Shown here: piece by piece, positions 7,414 through 17,016 of the stretch
Position numbering within the stretch: position 1 is the first letter of the stretch
Layout: every line of letters begins with the position of its first letter
From: Bifidobacterium pseudolongum subsp. globosum
Lineage (GTDB): Bacteria; Actinomycetota; Actinomycetes; Actinomycetales; Bifidobacteriaceae
Direction: 5' to 3'
DNA length: 64,000 nt
NCBI RefSeq assembly: GCF_000741295.1
Contig: NZ_JGZG01000005.1
Location: 248,001 to 312,000 of the forward strand
Made by a program: the position numbers and the translations under genes
Notes under the pieces: model-generated
What the model was told of the DNA's origin: nothing
The model's database searches: none
What the model saw: only the letters and a program-made list of their open reading frames with translations

Positions 7414-10400
7414 ATGGCGGGCATCGACATCTCCAAAATCATCAAGTCCACCGCTCCCGCGGTTCCGCAGATCTACGCCTACACCACACCCGAGATCGCC
7501 CGCCATAACGGTTGGACCAAGATCGGCTACACCGAACAGGACGTGCGCGAGCGCATCAAGCAGCAGACGCACACCGCCGACGTTCAGTGGCACCTGGAGT
7601 GGAGCGGCAACGCCACGTGGGAGCACCGCGCGGGCACGTTCCACGACACGGACTTCCACGCCTACCTCGAGAAGCAGGGCGTCAAGCGCGAACCAAAGAC
7701 GGAATGGTTCAAGATCAGCGGCGAGGAGTCGCACCAGCAGTTCTACCGGTTCCGCGACACCGACGGCGTGCTGGATGCGCCCGGCGCCGCCTCCTACACC
7801 CTGCGCGCCGAGCAGCAGCGCGCCGTGGAACAGACGGGCGCCTTCGCCCGCGCCCATTGGGACGAGGACGGCGCGAGCGGCGGCGAATTCCTGTGGAACG
7901 CTAAGCCTCGCTTTGGCAAGACGCTCACCGCCTACGACCTGTGCCGCAGCATCGGCGCGCAGAAGGTGCTCATCGTCACCAACCGCCCCGCCATCGCCAA
8001 CTCCTGGTACGACGACTACGTGAAGTTCGTCGGAGTGGAGGGCGGCTACCGCTTCATCAGCGGCGTGGACGCACTGGCCGGCAAGCCCTACTGCCTCAGC
8101 CGCGAGGAGTACCTTCGCGCCATCCACAACGACCCGGAGGGCCCCAAGGGGTTCATCGAGTTCGTGAGCCTTCAGGACCTCAAAGGCTCCATCCACTTCG
8201 GCGGCGTGTACCGGAAGCTCGACGAGGTTGCCGACCTCACCTGGGACGTGCTCATCATCGACGAGGCACACGAGGGCGTGGACACCTTCAAGACCGACGT
8301 GGCGTTCGACCACATCAAGCGCCGCTTCACGTTGCACCTCTCCGGCACGCCCTTCAAGGCCATCGCAAACGAGAAGTTCGCCGACGACGCCATCTACAAC
8401 TGGACTTACGCCGACGAGCAGCAGGCCAAACGCGACTGGCCCGCCGACTCCGAGCAGCCGAACCCCTACGCCAACCTCCCCAAGCTCAACCTGCTCACCT
8501 ACCAGATGAGCGACATCGTCGAGCAGGAGGCCCGCGGCGGCATGGAGATCGACGGTGAGCAGACCGAGTTCGCCTTCGACCTCAACGAGTTCTTCTCGAC
8601 CAAGCAGAACGGCGGCTTCGTGCATGACGCCGACGTGGACAAGTTCCTCGACGCGCTCACCACGCAGGAGAAGTTCCCGTTCTCGACGCCCGAACTGCGC
8701 GACGAGCTGCGCCACACGTTCTGGATGCTCAACCGCGTCGACTCCGCCCGCGCCCTCGCCAAGAAGCTGCAGGCGCACCCCGTCTTTAAGGATTACGAGG
8801 TGGTACTCGCTGCTGGCGACGGCAAGATCGACGCCGACGACGAGAACGAGAAGTCGCTCGACAAGGTGCGCCGCGCGATCAAGGACCACGACAGGACCAT
8901 CACCCTTTCGGTCGGTCAGCTCACCACGGGCGTGACCGTGCCGGAGTGGACCGCCGTGCTCATGCTCTCGAACATGGCGAGCCCCGCGCTGTACATGCAG
9001 GCGGCCTTCCGCAGCCAGAACCCGTGCCTGTTCGACTTGGGCGGCGGCAACTACGCGCGCAAGGAGAACGCCTACGTCTTCGACTTCGACCCGGCGCGCA
9101 CGCTCACCATCTTCGAGCAGTTTGCCAACGACCTGTACGGAGAGACCGCGCGCGGCGGCGGAGACGTGGAGACGCGCGAGCGCCACATCCGCCAGCTGCT
9201 GAACTTCTTCCCCGTCTATGGCGAGGACGATGAGGGCCAGATGGTCGAGCTCGATGCCGAGCAGGTGCTCAGCGTGCCGAGGCGCATCCACGCCCGCGAG
9301 GTGGTCAAGCGCGGCTTCATGAGCAACTTCCTGTTCCAGAACATCGCGAGTGTCTTCCACGCGCCGACAGAGGTCGTGGAGATCATCCAGCGCTTCGACC
9401 CCTACGAGCAGGGCAAGGCGCAAAACGCCGAGAAGAACAAGGTCGCGATCGACGAAGGCACGGCCGACGAGCTCTCCATCAACGACAAGGGCGAGGTGGA
9501 GATTCCTGACAAGCAAGTCGTCGGCAAGGCGGCGGACATCTTCGGGCCGAAGGTCTACGGCGACATCGCCGTCGAATTCTCAAACCATGTGGACGACATC
9601 GCGAAGGCGCACGAGGCCAATGACGACGACCGGGCGATGCTCTACAACCTCAAGGAGGCCTTCAAGCAGAGCGTGACCGCTCCTTTGGTGCAGGCCGCCA
9701 AGGAGAGCTACGGCAGCGAGCTCAAGCCGCGCCAGCAGCAGCAGATCGAACGCAAGGTCCAGGCCGACGCCGACATCCAGCTCAACCGCCAGGTCGGCGA
9801 CTACCAGATTCAGGCGCGCCGCATCGAGCAGTCGCGCAAGGACGAGCTCAAGGCGGCGACAAGCGAGACCGAGCGCGCCGAGGTGAACCAACGGCATGAC
9901 GAGCAGAAGGCCGAGGCGTTCCAGGCGCTCGCCCAGAAGCTCGAGGACTCCCGCGAGGAGCTCGTGCAGAGCGCCGGCGAGACCGTGGTGCGCGAGGTGG
10001 AGACCGCCAAGAAGGAGGAAGAGAAGCAGGGCATCGAGGACAAGGTGCGTGCCCACCTGCGTGGCTTCTCTCGCACCATCCCGTCGTTCCTCATGGCATA
10101 TGGCGAAGAGGGCACGACACTCGCGAACTTCGACACGGTGATTCCCGCCGACGTCTTCCTGGACGTCACGAGCATCACCGTGGACGAGTTCCGCTTCCTG
10201 CGCGATGGCGGTGACTACATCGACGCCGAGACCGGCGAGGTTAAGCACTTCGTCGGGCACCTCTTCGACGAGGTGGTGTTCAACGACTCCGTGAGCGAGT
10301 TCGTCAAGCTGCGCGAGCGCCTGGCCAACTACTTCGACGAGTCCCAGGTGGAGGACATCTTCGACTACGTGCCGCCTCAGAAGACCAACCAGATTTTCAC

Positions 10401-10797
10401 GCCGCGCAACGTCGTGGTCGAGATGGTGGACCTCTTCGAGAAGGAGAACCCGGGCTGCTTCGACGACCCGAGCCACACCTTCGCCGACCTGTACATGAAG
10501 TCGGGTCTCTACATCACCGAGATCATCAAGCGCCTGTACCGAAGCGAGGGCATGAAGGCCGCCTTCCCGGACGACCGCGAGCGGCTGGACCACATCCTGG
10601 AGCGCCAGGTGTTCGGCATCGCGCCCACCAAGATCATCTACGAGATCGCCACCCACTTCATCCTGGGTTTCCACGACGAGGTCGGCCAGGGATGCGACTC
10701 GAACTTCGAGCTTGCGGACTCCGCGGAGCTTGCCAAGGAGGATACGCTGGACGCCTACGTCGAGCGCGTCTTCGGGCCCAAGCTGGGCGAGGCGTAG
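7414..10797 (+). CDS. GIY-YIG nuclease-DEAH helicase fusion, restriction subunit (1127 aa)
   Basis: Residues 18-110 look like a GIY-YIG/T5orf172 nuclease domain (IYAYTTPE, then WTKIGYTEQDVRERI). An SF2 helicase follows: Walker A PRFGKT at 165-170, DEAH at 283-286, SGTPFK at 310-315, and a second RecA lobe to about 580 (SVGQLTTGVTVPEW). Residues 770-860 are charged and probably coiled coil. The C-terminus resembles a methyltransferase motif-X/I region (NQIFTPRNVVVEMVDLF, then DLYMKSGLYITEIIKRL) in which the usual DPACGSG is degenerate, suggesting a DNA- or partner-binding role. AAGGAG precedes the ATG at 7414. It is probably the DNA-translocating and cutting partner of the upstream methyltransferase. 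Confidence 0.85.
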   Translation: MAGIDISKIIKSTAPAVPQIYAYTTPEIARHNGWTKIGYTEQDVRERIKQQTHTADVQWHLEWSGNATWEHRAGTFHDTDFHAYLEKQGVKREPKTEWFKISGEESHQQFYRFRDTDGVLDAPGAASYTLRAEQQRAVEQTGAFARAHWDEDGASGGEFLWNAKPRFGKTLTAYDLCRSIGAQKVLIVTNRPAIANSWYDDYVKFVGVEGGYRFISGVDALAGKPYCLSREEYLRAIHNDPEGPKGFIEFVSLQDLKGSIHFGGVYRKLDEVADLTWDVLIIDEAHEGVDTFKTDVAFDHIKRRFTLHLSGTPFKAIANEKFADDAIYNWTYADEQQAKRDWPADSEQPNPYANLPKLNLLTYQMSDIVEQEARGGMEIDGEQTEFAFDLNEFFSTKQNGGFVHDADVDKFLDALTTQEKFPFSTPELRDELRHTFWMLNRVDSARALAKKLQAHPVFKDYEVVLAAGDGKIDADDENEKSLDKVRRAIKDHDRTITLSVGQLTTGVTVPEWTAVLMLSNMASPALYMQAAFRSQNPCLFDLGGGNYARKENAYVFDFDPARTLTIFEQFANDLYGETARGGGDVETRERHIRQLLNFFPVYGEDDEGQMVELDAEQVLSVPRRIHAREVVKRGFMSNFLFQNIASVFHAPTEVVEIIQRFDPYEQGKAQNAEKNKVAIDEGTADELSINDKGEVEIPDKQVVGKAADIFGPKVYGDIAVEFSNHVDDIAKAHEANDDDRAMLYNLKEAFKQSVTAPLVQAAKESYGSELKPRQQQQIERKVQADADIQLNRQVGDYQIQARRIEQSRKDELKAATSETERAEVNQRHDEQKAEAFQALAQKLEDSREELVQSAGETVVREVETAKKEEEKQGIEDKVRAHLRGFSRTIPSFLMAYGEEGTTLANFDTVIPADVFLDVTSITVDEFRFLRDGGDYIDAETGEVKHFVGHLFDEVVFNDSVSEFVKLRERLANYFDESQVEDIFDYVPPQKTNQIFTPRNVVVEMVDLFEKENPGCFDDPSHTFADLYMKSGLYITEIIKRLYRSEGMKAAFPDDRERLDHILERQVFGIAPTKIIYEIATHFILGFHDEVGQGCDSNFELADSAELAKEDTLDAYVERVFGPKLGEA

Positions 10798-10800
10798 CGC

Positions 10801-12114
10801 GTGGCGGAAGTAGTCGACAGCCGGCAGGACGAGCGCGCGCAGGCGGCGCGCGAGGCGGCGGATGCTGTGCGGAGCGACGGCACCGAGCTGTGCGCCCGCC
10901 TAGTCTTCCGCGCCTCGCGCAACGAGCTGAGGCGCGCGGGAATCGCCACACCCGCCGCTCTCTACGATGAGCTGAAGCAGGTCTTCTGGAACGCGGACGA
11001 GGGCGTCACCCTGGGCGACCACCTCTCCGTCGGGTTCGGCAAGGTCGACCGCCGCCGCCAGGTGCGTGCCTTCGCCGAGTGCCATGCGGACGAGCCCAGG
11101 AACGTCGTAGCGAAAGCATATGAGCGCGAATACGGCTTCAGCGCGGGCATCGCCGCGATATGGCTCGACCTATTCGCCGAGCCCGCGGACGTGAGCTTCT
11201 CGGAGTGGCTCGGCGTAGAGGTCGTTGAATGCCCGGCGGACGCCCAGGCCTCCCGTGCGGACGCGCCCGAGACGCGCGGCGCCGAGCGCGAGGCACCCAC
11301 CCTCGAAAGCTTCCTCGCCCGGGAGCTTGCCGGCCGCATCTGCGACGCGGAGCTCGTTCGCAGGCGCTTTGCCTTCGAGTTTCCCGACGAGCGCCCTGAA
11401 ATGCTCGACCGCGGCATCGAGGGCGCGGGCTACTACATGGACCACGGCCTGCTCTTCCGAGAAGGGAGCATCCCGAGCGACCACTTCACGCGGCTGCTGG
11501 CCGAGCATCCGTCCTTCGCGAAGGGCGACGCCGGCTTCGAGAACGCCGTGTGGCAGCATCCCTCCTTCCGCCACGTGCTGCGCCAGGCGCTTTCGGACCA
11601 CCGCGTGCTTCTCTACGAGGGCGACAGCTATATCTCGTTCGCGCGGCTGCACGACGTGCTGGGCGCGCGCATGGCGGACATCGAGTCGTACGCGCCTGCG
11701 GTGAGCGTGGACGCGCCCGAGGGCGAGCCCTTCACTGTGGCGAGCCTGCGCGCGGGCGGTGCCGTATCGCATCCGCTGTACGGGCTGGACATGCCCGACG
11801 ACTTCTACGAGGGGTTGCTCGACGCGGGCGGGCTCCTGCGCAGCTGTACGCTCGCCGGAACCAAGGTGTTCGTCGCCGGAGGCGAAGGGCGGCTTTCCGC
11901 AGCCGACCTCATCGAGTGGATCGTCTCCCAGAACGAGGGGATCGAGCGCGACGACCTGCCGAGGCTGCTCGCGAACGATCTGGGCATCACGTGCTCGGCA
12001 CCGCTCCTGACGACGACCATTTACAACTCCGACGTCTACTACGACGACATCGGGGACGCATACTACTCATCCATGGAGGCATGGAAGAAGGAGGCACGAA
12101 ATGAGCTTGCTTGA
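10801..12114 (+). CDS. Unknown 437-aa protein of the defence block
   Basis: I do not recognise a characterised family. The GTG at 10801 comes 3 nt after the helicase stop, and the gene overlaps the next start by 14 bp, so it is translationally tied to both. The N-terminal 100 residues are helical and Arg/Ala-rich. The C-terminal 80 residues (DLIEWIVSQNEGIERDDLP, later SDVYYDDIGDAYYSS) look like a small winged-helix unit, similar in pattern to HARE-HTH or sigma-like DNA-binding modules of other bacteria; this is inference from pattern only. No nuclease, ATPase or membrane motif is visible. A DNA-recognition or sensor role would suit its place, but this is not shown. Confidence 0.7.
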   Translation: MAEVVDSRQDERAQAAREAADAVRSDGTELCARLVFRASRNELRRAGIATPAALYDELKQVFWNADEGVTLGDHLSVGFGKVDRRRQVRAFAECHADEPRNVVAKAYEREYGFSAGIAAIWLDLFAEPADVSFSEWLGVEVVECPADAQASRADAPETRGAEREAPTLESFLARELAGRICDAELVRRRFAFEFPDERPEMLDRGIEGAGYYMDHGLLFREGSIPSDHFTRLLAEHPSFAKGDAGFENAVWQHPSFRHVLRQALSDHRVLLYEGDSYISFARLHDVLGARMADIESYAPAVSVDAPEGEPFTVASLRAGGAVSHPLYGLDMPDDFYEGLLDAGGLLRSCTLAGTKVFVAGGEGRLSAADLIEWIVSQNEGIERDDLPRLLANDLGITCSAPLLTTTIYNSDVYYDDIGDAYYSSMEAWKKEARNELA

Positions 12115-13312
12115 GGAAGGGATCGCGACCGGCAACGTCCTGCCGACGGGTCGCAAGGAGAAGCACTCCATCGACAACGTGACGCGCGACTTCGACATCT
12201 ACCGTATCAAGTGCGACCTTCTGTTCTACAACGACCAGAACGACCGCATCGCCACTTGGGTGAGCGAGTACAACTCCGCGCAGGGCGCGGACCTGCTCGC
12301 CCTCGGACGCGACGAGTACAACGGCGTCATCGAGGACTTCATCGTCGAGAGCAACCCCGGAGCGCTCAGGAAGACCGAGAAGAGCATAGCGCTTCGCGGC
12401 CAACTTAGGCCGGGCATCGTGCTCAATGACGGACGCGTCATTGACGGCAATCGACGCCTGACCTGCGTCCGCCGCCTTGCGAGGGCGAACAACGAAGCGG
12501 GCTGGTTCGAGGCCGCCATTCTCGACGACGCCACCGGCAGCGACCCTAAGCGCATCAAGCTGCTCGAGCTCGCCATCCAGATCGGCGAAGAGGAGAAGGT
12601 GGCGTACGACCCCGTCGACCGACTCGTCGGTGTATACCGCGACGTGGTGAAGAACCACCTCATCACCCCTGCGGAATACGGCAACGCGACGGGCATGACC
12701 GAAGCCGAGGTGAGAAAGCTCGTCGACCGCGCCCAGTACATGGAGGAGTTCCTCGAATTCTGTCAGGCTCCCGAGCAATACCACCTCGCCCGCGCCCTCA
12801 AAGTCGACGGCCCCTTGGGCGAGTTCAGCCGCGTGTTGAAGAAGTACGACAGCAGGCGCGACAAGCAGCTCGTCAAACAGCTTATGTTCGCCAACATGGT
12901 GGTGCAGCCCGAAGGCGACATCACCCGATACGTGAGAGACTTCGGCAGCGTGGCAGGCACGAACGCAGAGGCCGACTTCAAGGCCGCCGAACTGCAGGCC
13001 ATGTCCGAACTCCTCGAGAAGATGGGTCCCGACGCCCTCACGCGCGAGAAGGTGAGCGAGCTGCGCTCGGACGCCAATCTCGTCAACGGCTTCCAGCGTG
13101 CCGGTGACCGTGCAAGGGAAACCGTGCGACGCGTCAAGCTCATGGACACGCCCGCCAAGAAATCCGCCGACTGCCTCTCCGAGCTCGAGAAGATCCTTCC
13201 CGAGATGCTCGACGTGCTGGGGCACGACGAGCTCGAGAGGGTGCGCCGCAACCTCGTGGCCGTCGCCGACAAGGTGGAAGAGCTGATCGGTGAGATCGAT
13301 GAGCGCGCCTAG
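12101..13312 (+). CDS. ParB/Srx-fold protein (DndB-like core motif), 403 aa
   Basis: The only clear signature is a ParB-type core at 104-122: PGIVLNDGRVIDGNRRLTC, with the DGNRR signature of ParB-like nuclease/NTPase domains. After it come long helical stretches, a possible HTH near 230 (TGMTEAEVRKLVDRAQ) and a charged C-terminal coiled region. It lacks the centromere-binding features and ParA partner of true chromosome ParB. It overlaps the preceding gene by 14 bp and the following helicase gene by 14 bp, so the three are co-translated. ParB-fold proteins recur in defence operons (DndB, DUF262), which supports a DNA-recognition or regulatory role here. Confidence 0.72.
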   Translation: MSLLEEGIATGNVLPTGRKEKHSIDNVTRDFDIYRIKCDLLFYNDQNDRIATWVSEYNSAQGADLLALGRDEYNGVIEDFIVESNPGALRKTEKSIALRGQLRPGIVLNDGRVIDGNRRLTCVRRLARANNEAGWFEAAILDDATGSDPKRIKLLELAIQIGEEEKVAYDPVDRLVGVYRDVVKNHLITPAEYGNATGMTEAEVRKLVDRAQYMEEFLEFCQAPEQYHLARALKVDGPLGEFSRVLKKYDSRRDKQLVKQLMFANMVVQPEGDITRYVRDFGSVAGTNAEADFKAAELQAMSELLEKMGPDALTREKVSELRSDANLVNGFQRAGDRARETVRRVKLMDTPAKKSADCLSELEKILPEMLDVLGHDELERVRRNLVAVADKVEELIGEIDERA

Positions 13313-15242
13313 GGTCGTCGTCTGCTACGACGAGGCGCGCCCCGGCATGTACCTGCGCATCGAAGGGCAAGACGTCGCCACGTTCATGACCTCGGCGGCA
13401 TGGCGCGCCTGGCTGTACTACCCGGCGAGCGCCGTCGACGGCACCGACCGCGACCGCATCCTGCTCGATGGCGGCATGGGCTTGCGCGAGTGCCAGGACA
13501 TGCTAGAGGCGATCATGGAGGCCGACGGCCACGGCGTCGAGATCGCGGTGGACCCAAGCTTCGACGCCTTCGTGAACGCTGGCGAGACCTACATCCGCGA
13601 GCGCTCCGAGGTGGGCTTGGCCATCAAGTCGCAGACCGCCGAGGGCATCGCCGACGACCCCCAGCTGGGGCCGCGCTTCCGGGAGTTCCGCGACGTGGTG
13701 AACGCATCGATGGTGCGCCCCCTGCGCGACCGGCAGATGCTCGACGCCTTCTTCATGGCGACGGTTGGGCGCGCAGCGGACTTCTCGGTGCCCGGAGCCG
13801 GCAAGACCGCGACGGTACTCGGCGTGTTCGCCTACCTGCGCCACTTGGGGTTCGCGCGCCGCATCGTGGTGATTTGCCCCAAGAACGGCTTCGAATCGTG
13901 GGAGAAGGAATGGGTTGCCACCTTCGGCGAGAAGCTGCCTTTGAGCTGCTTCTCGCTGGGAGACCCCGCCATAGCGGCAATGTCGACCGAGCGCAGGCGA
14001 AACGCGCTGTCGCTCGACAGCGGCGCATGCAACCTGTTCACGTTCAACTACGAGTCGCTCTCGGGCTACGTGCGGGAGCTGCACGCCATCATCCCCGACC
14101 AGACCCTGCTCGTCTTCGACGAGGTGCACCGGGTGAAGGCCATCGGCGGCAGGCGCGCGGAAGCCGCGCTCGAGGCGGCCGACGGCGCTAAGTTCGTGAT
14201 CGCCCTTACGGGAACGCCCATCCCGAACACCTACCAGGACATCTACAACCTGCTGCACATCCTGTACCCCGATGACTATGACACGTTCTTCGGCTACGAA
14301 CCGGGCGAGCTCCGCGCGCCCGATGCAGACCTCCAGGCAAGCCTCAACGACAGCCTGGCACCCTTCTTCTGCCGAACGAACAAGGACGAGCTCGGCGTGC
14401 CGCGCCCGGAGCCCGACGAGATTGTAGAGATCGAAGCGACGCCCGACGAGGACACGCTGCTGCGCGTCCTGTACGCGTCTTGCCCCAACGCGCTCGCGAG
14501 GATCATACGCACCCTGCAGCTCGAGAGCGATCCCGAGATGCTTTGCTCAGCCGTGGACCCAGGCGACCTCGAGTACGTGCTCGACCAGGTCGGCGACGAC
14601 TACTCGGATATCGACTACGTCGACTTCTCTCAGACGTTCTACGAGGCCATCGAGCGAAGCCGCCCGAGCTCGAAGCTCGTGGCGTGCGAGCGGCTCGTGG
14701 AGCGCATCGTCGCCGAAGGCCGCCCCGTCATAGTATGGTGCATCTTCGTCCGCAGCATCGCCAACCTCCGCCGCGACCTCGCCGCCATGGGGATTCCGGC
14801 AGAGGCGATCTACGGCGCCACGCCACAGGAAGAGAGGCGCGAGATTCTGAACGACTTCCGCGCGGGGCGCTTCAGGGTGCTCGTGACCAACCCGCAGACG
14901 CTTGCCGAGTCGGTCTCCCTGCACAGCGTCTGCCACGACGCGGTGTATTTCGAGTACAGCTATAACCTGGTGCACCTGCTGCAGTCGAAAGACCGCATAC
15001 ACCGCCTTGGCCTGCCCGACAATCAGAAGACGCGCTACTACTTCATGCGCGAGAAGTTCATGCGCGACGGCAGGGAGCTATCCCTCGACGCGGTGATCTA
15101 CAATCGCTTGAAGGAGAAGGAGCAGACGATGCTCGACGCCATCGACCGCGGCTGCCTCGAGGGCGGCCACCTCGATGACGAGGACCTGCGCATCATCTTC
15201 GAGCGCCTGCTGGGAGAAGATGCCAAGAGCCTGGAATACTAA
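13299..15242 (+). CDS. SNF2-type DEAD/DEAH-box helicase, 647 aa
   Basis: A superfamily-2 ATPase of the SNF2 class. Walker A PGAGKT is at 165-170, DEVH at 274-277, and TGTPIPN at 304-310. The second lobe shows VTNPQTLAESVSLH and the arginine-finger box LLQSKDRIHRLG characteristic of SNF2 translocases. About 150 N-terminal residues have no recognised domain and may contact the ParB-like partner. I start it at the ATG at 13299, preceded by GGTGAG and overlapping the upstream stop; an in-frame GTG at 13290 is possible. No nuclease domain is fused, so it presumably translocates DNA for another subunit of the block. Confidence 0.85.
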   Translation: MSAPRVVVCYDEARPGMYLRIEGQDVATFMTSAAWRAWLYYPASAVDGTDRDRILLDGGMGLRECQDMLEAIMEADGHGVEIAVDPSFDAFVNAGETYIRERSEVGLAIKSQTAEGIADDPQLGPRFREFRDVVNASMVRPLRDRQMLDAFFMATVGRAADFSVPGAGKTATVLGVFAYLRHLGFARRIVVICPKNGFESWEKEWVATFGEKLPLSCFSLGDPAIAAMSTERRRNALSLDSGACNLFTFNYESLSGYVRELHAIIPDQTLLVFDEVHRVKAIGGRRAEAALEAADGAKFVIALTGTPIPNTYQDIYNLLHILYPDDYDTFFGYEPGELRAPDADLQASLNDSLAPFFCRTNKDELGVPRPEPDEIVEIEATPDEDTLLRVLYASCPNALARIIRTLQLESDPEMLCSAVDPGDLEYVLDQVGDDYSDIDYVDFSQTFYEAIERSRPSSKLVACERLVERIVAEGRPVIVWCIFVRSIANLRRDLAAMGIPAEAIYGATPQEERREILNDFRAGRFRVLVTNPQTLAESVSLHSVCHDAVYFEYSYNLVHLLQSKDRIHRLGLPDNQKTRYYFMREKFMRDGRELSLDAVIYNRLKEKEQTMLDAIDRGCLEGGHLDDEDLRIIFERLLGEDAKSLEY

Positions 15243-15312
15243 GAGGCCGAATGGCGCATTGACGATATTGGCTCATAAGTGATAACTGCGAAGGATAGAT
15301 AGGGCTTTAAGG

Positions 15313-17016
15313 ATGGATGCAGGAAAAGCAACGATAAGCGGCGTGTTCAACGGATCGCGCCTGCTCGAAATACCCTTCTACCAAAGGGCGTACGTCTGGG
15401 GAGAAGAGCAGTGGGAGCGCTTCCTCGGCGACATGGAGTTCGTCACCGCCTCGAAGCGGCCCTACTTCCTGGGCTCCATCATCCTGAAGCAGGAGTCTTC
15501 CGGCAATACCTGGTCGGAGGTATCCGAGGTGCGCACCGTCATCGACGGACAGCAGCGCCTCACCACCATGATTATCTTCTTCAAGGCGCTTTGCGCGAAA
15601 ATCGGCGCCGGCAAGCTGTTCGAGCGGGACTTCATCCTTGAGACCGGCGACGTCGCTCTGAGCCACGGTAGATACGATAGAGACGATTTCAAGAAGGTCG
15701 TTGATGCCAAGGGCAGCGAGCCGATTGACGGCTCGTCGGCCATCATTGGCGCCTACAACTACTTCCTCAAAAACATCGACTCGGAACAGGTCGACAGGAA
15801 CGCGATCAAGTCGAACGTTCAGTTCGTTTGCATCGATCTCACCGAGGGCGAAGACGAGCAGCAGATATTCGACACCATCAACTCGCTCGGGGTGCGCCTG
15901 ACGACGGCGGAGCTCCTCAAGAACTACTTCTTCAACCACGAGAACGAGCAGGCGTTCAAGGAGTGCTGGGAAGATGTCTTCGAGCCCACGGCGGAGAAGA
16001 GGGAATATTGGGAGCAGGAGGTCGTTACCGGGCGCATCAAGCGCACGCTCGTCGATCTGTTCTTCGACGCGTTCCTCCAGATCCTGGTTCAGAACAAGGA
16101 GCGCGGCGTCACGACCGAGGACAAGCTCTTCTATTCGCGCACGTCCAACCTCTTCCAGTCCTACAAAGACTTCATCGCCAGGTACTGCGATGGGAGCAAA
16201 GATGAGGTGCTGGGTGCCATGAAGGCCTACGCCGAGGTGTTCGAGTCCACGTTCGACCCCACCTGTTGCGACAGGAACGTCTCCTCCGCGCCGTCCGCCG
16301 AGCGCATGAACGTGCTGATATTCGGTCTTAAGAATTCGACGCTCATCCCATACGTATTGTACGTCCGCAAGAACGTGGAATCGTCGGATGAGCAGGCGAA
16401 GATCTTCGCCACGCTCGAGAGCTACATCGTCCGCCGAATGCTGGTCAGGGCGACCACCAAGAACTACAACAGGCTGTTCACCTCGCTGATCCTAAACGAG
16501 GCAAAGGACGCCGCCGCGCTGAGGACCGCGCTTGCCGCCGACGCGGAGGCGACCACCTATATGCCGAGCGACCCCGAGGTGCGCGCCGCGTTCGGCGAGT
16601 CGTGCCTGTACAACCTCCAGTCCAAAGGCGTCCTCTATCTGCTGGAAAGCGCCATCAGACCGAGCATGAGCAGCACCGCGCTTCTCGGATTCAACCAGTA
16701 CACCCTCGAGCATATGATGCCTAAAAAGTGGCGCAACAAGTGGGGAGCCCTTGATGACGAGGCTGCTACGCGAAGGGACAGGAAGCTCCTCACGTTCGGC
16801 AACCTCGCCATCATCACTCATTCGCTCAACGCCTCCATCCGCGATGCCGAGTGGGTCGTCAAGAAGCAAGGGAAAGGATATAAGGACGGTCTGGCGCTCT
16901 GCGCCGCCGGCCTCGCCACCATGGATGGCGTCCTGGAGAAGGAATCATGGGGCGAAGAGGACATCGACGAGCGCGCGGAGTGGCTTGCCGACAAGGCCCT
17001 GACCGTCTGGTCGTAG
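15313..17016 (+). CDS. GmrSD-type DUF262/DUF1524 protein (type IV restriction-like), 567 aa
   Basis: The N-terminal DUF262 domain shows IPFYQRAYVW at 20-29 and VIDGQQRLTT at 77-86, the ParB-like NTPase core of GmrS, followed by NSLGVRLTTAELLKNYFFN. The C-terminal DUF1524 domain carries the HNH-type motif EHMMPKKW at 466-473 and TFGNLAIITHSLNA. Single-chain GmrSD enzymes cut modified (for example glucosylated) DNA using NTP. All key residues are present and length is normal. It is 70 bp from the SNF2 gene, with a weak TAAGG ribosome site, so it may be transcribed with the block or be an independent defence gene sharing the island. Confidence 0.88.
   Translation: MDAGKATISGVFNGSRLLEIPFYQRAYVWGEEQWERFLGDMEFVTASKRPYFLGSIILKQESSGNTWSEVSEVRTVIDGQQRLTTMIIFFKALCAKIGAGKLFERDFILETGDVALSHGRYDRDDFKKVVDAKGSEPIDGSSAIIGAYNYFLKNIDSEQVDRNAIKSNVQFVCIDLTEGEDEQQIFDTINSLGVRLTTAELLKNYFFNHENEQAFKECWEDVFEPTAEKREYWEQEVVTGRIKRTLVDLFFDAFLQILVQNKERGVTTEDKLFYSRTSNLFQSYKDFIARYCDGSKDEVLGAMKAYAEVFESTFDPTCCDRNVSSAPSAERMNVLIFGLKNSTLIPYVLYVRKNVESSDEQAKIFATLESYIVRRMLVRATTKNYNRLFTSLILNEAKDAAALRTALAADAEATTYMPSDPEVRAAFGESCLYNLQSKGVLYLLESAIRPSMSSTALLGFNQYTLEHMMPKKWRNKWGALDDEAATRRDRKLLTFGNLAIITHSLNASIRDAEWVVKKQGKGYKDGLALCAAGLATMDGVLEKESWGEEDIDERAEWLADKALTVWS

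Noticed and set aside
7408-9516. A 702-codon open frame antisense to the GIY-YIG helicase gene
   Set aside because: High-GC codon bias in the sense gene suppresses stops on the other strand; the translation is Val/Leu/Gly/Asp monotony without motifs, and the sense frame has clear domains.
12101-13312. Chromosome-partitioning ParB
   Set aside because: Only the DGNRR core is shared; there is no ParA neighbour, no parS-like site and the rest of the protein is unrelated to partition proteins.
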